Both the position numbers and the translations under genes were made by a program. 6,728 nt of DNA from Acidobacteriota bacterium (GTDB taxonomy: Bacteria; Acidobacteriota; Terriglobia; Terriglobales; Acidobacteriaceae), in contig JAJZHR010000133.1 in the NCBI GenBank assembly GCA_021810815.1, positions 1 through 6,728 of the forward strand, written 5' to 3'. Positions 5,941 through 6,728 of the stretch are shown piece after piece. The first letter of the stretch is position 1. The number at the start of each line of letters is the position of its first letter. The notes beneath the pieces are model-generated. The model searched no databases and was not told where the DNA came from. It worked only from the letters and a program-made list of their open reading frames with translations.

Positions 5941-6717
5941 TTGGCGCACGCTGAACTGGCATCCTCTCTGATCCTGACGCTCTCATTCGCTGTGGCCGCC
6001 GGCCTGGTGGGAAGCTTCGCTCTGATGAAGCGCATGTTGCTTGCCGGGGACGTGATCTCCCACCTCGCACTGCCCGGCTTGGGGTTGGCGTTCCTGATGG
6101 GATGGAATCCGCTCGTCGGGGGCGCGTGCTCCCTCTTCGCAGGAACCTTGCTCATCGCCCAGTTGCAAAAAAGAACAGGGCTCACAACGGATGCCATGAT
6201 CGGCGTGACCTTTGCCGGATCCTTGGCTATCGGAAGCGCATTGACGCCGGAGTCGGACCTTGTGGACGCTCTCTTTGGGAAGTTTCAGCAGCTCTCGACC
6301 GGCATGTTTTTCGCAGGCATGGCCGCCGTCCTGCTCATCATCGCATTTGTATTTCTCTATCGTGAGCAGTTGGTGCTGAGTGTGTTTTCGCCGGAGCTGG
6401 CAGCGGCAACAGGCGTCAAGTTGAATTCGCTGAATCTGCTCTTCCTGCTTATGTTCAGCCTCACAGTTCTTGTCGGCTTGCGATTCATGGGAGCGCTGCT
6501 CGCAGGTGCCTTGATCATGGTGCCTGCAGCCATCGGGCGCCGCCTGTCCAGCGACCTCACTGGCTTCCTGTGGGCGTCCTGTCTCGCCAGTGTGCTTTCC
6601 GTGGCCATCGGGTTCGGGCTGAGCAACTGCATATTTCCCCGCTTGAACCTGGGTCCAGCAGCAACGATCGCCGCAACGGCACTGTTTGGCCTCAGTCTCC
6701 TGCGCAGGCAACGATGA
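5941..6717 (+). CDS. Permease of a zinc/manganese-type metal ABC importer (ABC-3 family, ZnuB-like)
   Basis: The 258-residue inner-membrane protein forms the metal channel and is powered by the ATPase encoded just upstream. It is strongly hydrophobic, with about eight or nine likely membrane segments near residues 8-28, 38-57, 58-75, 84-101, 120-140, 162-180, 182-197, 207-226 and 236-253. Family landmarks are GSFALMKRMLLAGDVISHLA (24-43) followed by LPGLGLAF, TTDAMIGVTFAGSLAIGS (82-99), and FSPELAAATGVK (149-160). These match the ABC-3 class (ZnuB, MntB, TroC) and not other permease types. The length is near the usual 260-280. The start is TTG, supported by a perfect Shine-Dalgarno. The stop overlaps the next start as ATGA, so translation is probably coupled along the operon. 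Metal choice between Zn and Mn is undecided. Confidence 0.9.
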   Translation: MAHAELASSLILTLSFAVAAGLVGSFALMKRMLLAGDVISHLALPGLGLAFLMGWNPLVGGACSLFAGTLLIAQLQKRTGLTTDAMIGVTFAGSLAIGSALTPESDLVDALFGKFQQLSTGMFFAGMAAVLLIIAFVFLYREQLVLSVFSPELAAATGVKLNSLNLLFLLMFSLTVLVGLRFMGALLAGALIMVPAAIGRRLSSDLTGFLWASCLASVLSVAIGFGLSNCIFPRLNLGPAATIAATALFGLSLLRRQR

Positions 6718-6728
6718 AATATTTCAAG
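6714..6728 (+). CDS. Start of a downstream gene (MKYFK...), possibly the importer's metal-binding protein
   Basis: An ATG at 6714 overlaps the permease TGA (ATGA) and reads MKYFK before the window ends. ATGA overlaps usually mark the next gene of an operon. The Lys and aromatic residues right after Met would suit a signal peptide. ABC-3 importers need a periplasmic or lipoprotein solute-binding subunit, and none is encoded elsewhere in the window, so this is the natural candidate. With five codons visible, both the gene and its identity remain tentative. Confidence 0.45.

Noticed and set aside
5983..6711. A 242-codon open frame on the - strand across the permease gene
   Set aside because: It is antisense to the membrane segments of a clear ABC-3 permease. 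The polar, Gln/Cys/His-rich product is the mirror of hydrophobic codons.

Overview
The window reads as a bacterial chromosome segment with five substantial genes and the first codons of a sixth. Most of it is GC-rich (one line inside the oxidase gene counts 38/60 G+C) and densely coding. The gene complement and protein style suggest a soil- or sediment-type Gram-negative, possibly an Acidobacteriota member. That assignment is an impression from general familiarity, not a measurement.

Layout, left to right: (1) positions 1-723, +, the C-terminal part of a sulfatase whose start lies outside the window. Its base composition is visibly lower (lines sampled by hand give 25/60 and 30/60 G+C) than everything to its right. 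(2) 724-1008, a 285-base non-coding stretch rich in stem-loops. (3) about 1009-2373, +, a GlcD / D-lactate-dehydrogenase-type FAD-linked oxidase. (4) 2374-2465, a short convergent spacer with a compact branched hairpin. (5) 4994-2466, -, a three-domain protein: acyl-adenylating ligase, acyl carrier domain and PlsC-type acyltransferase in one chain. (6) 4995-5190, a divergent control region holding two CRP/FNR-like dyads (TGTGA-N6-TCACG and GGTGA-N6-TCACA) and a hairpin leader. (7) 5191-5937, 5941-6717 and 6714 onward, +, a tightly packed operon: ATPase and membrane permease of a zinc/manganese-type ABC importer, then a gene starting MKYFK by ATGA overlap, plausibly the missing metal-binding protein.

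The genes fall into unrelated functional groups: sulfate-ester removal, 2-hydroxyacid oxidation, lipid acylation and metal import. Only the ABC genes are clearly an operon. The acyl ligase-acyltransferase gene and the metal importer share a divergent control region and could be co-regulated. I see no CRISPR array, tRNA, rRNA, transposase or defence system. The most distinctive items are the reversed-order Aas-like fusion protein, the paired dyads in the divergent spacer, and the structured leader before the oxidase gene.
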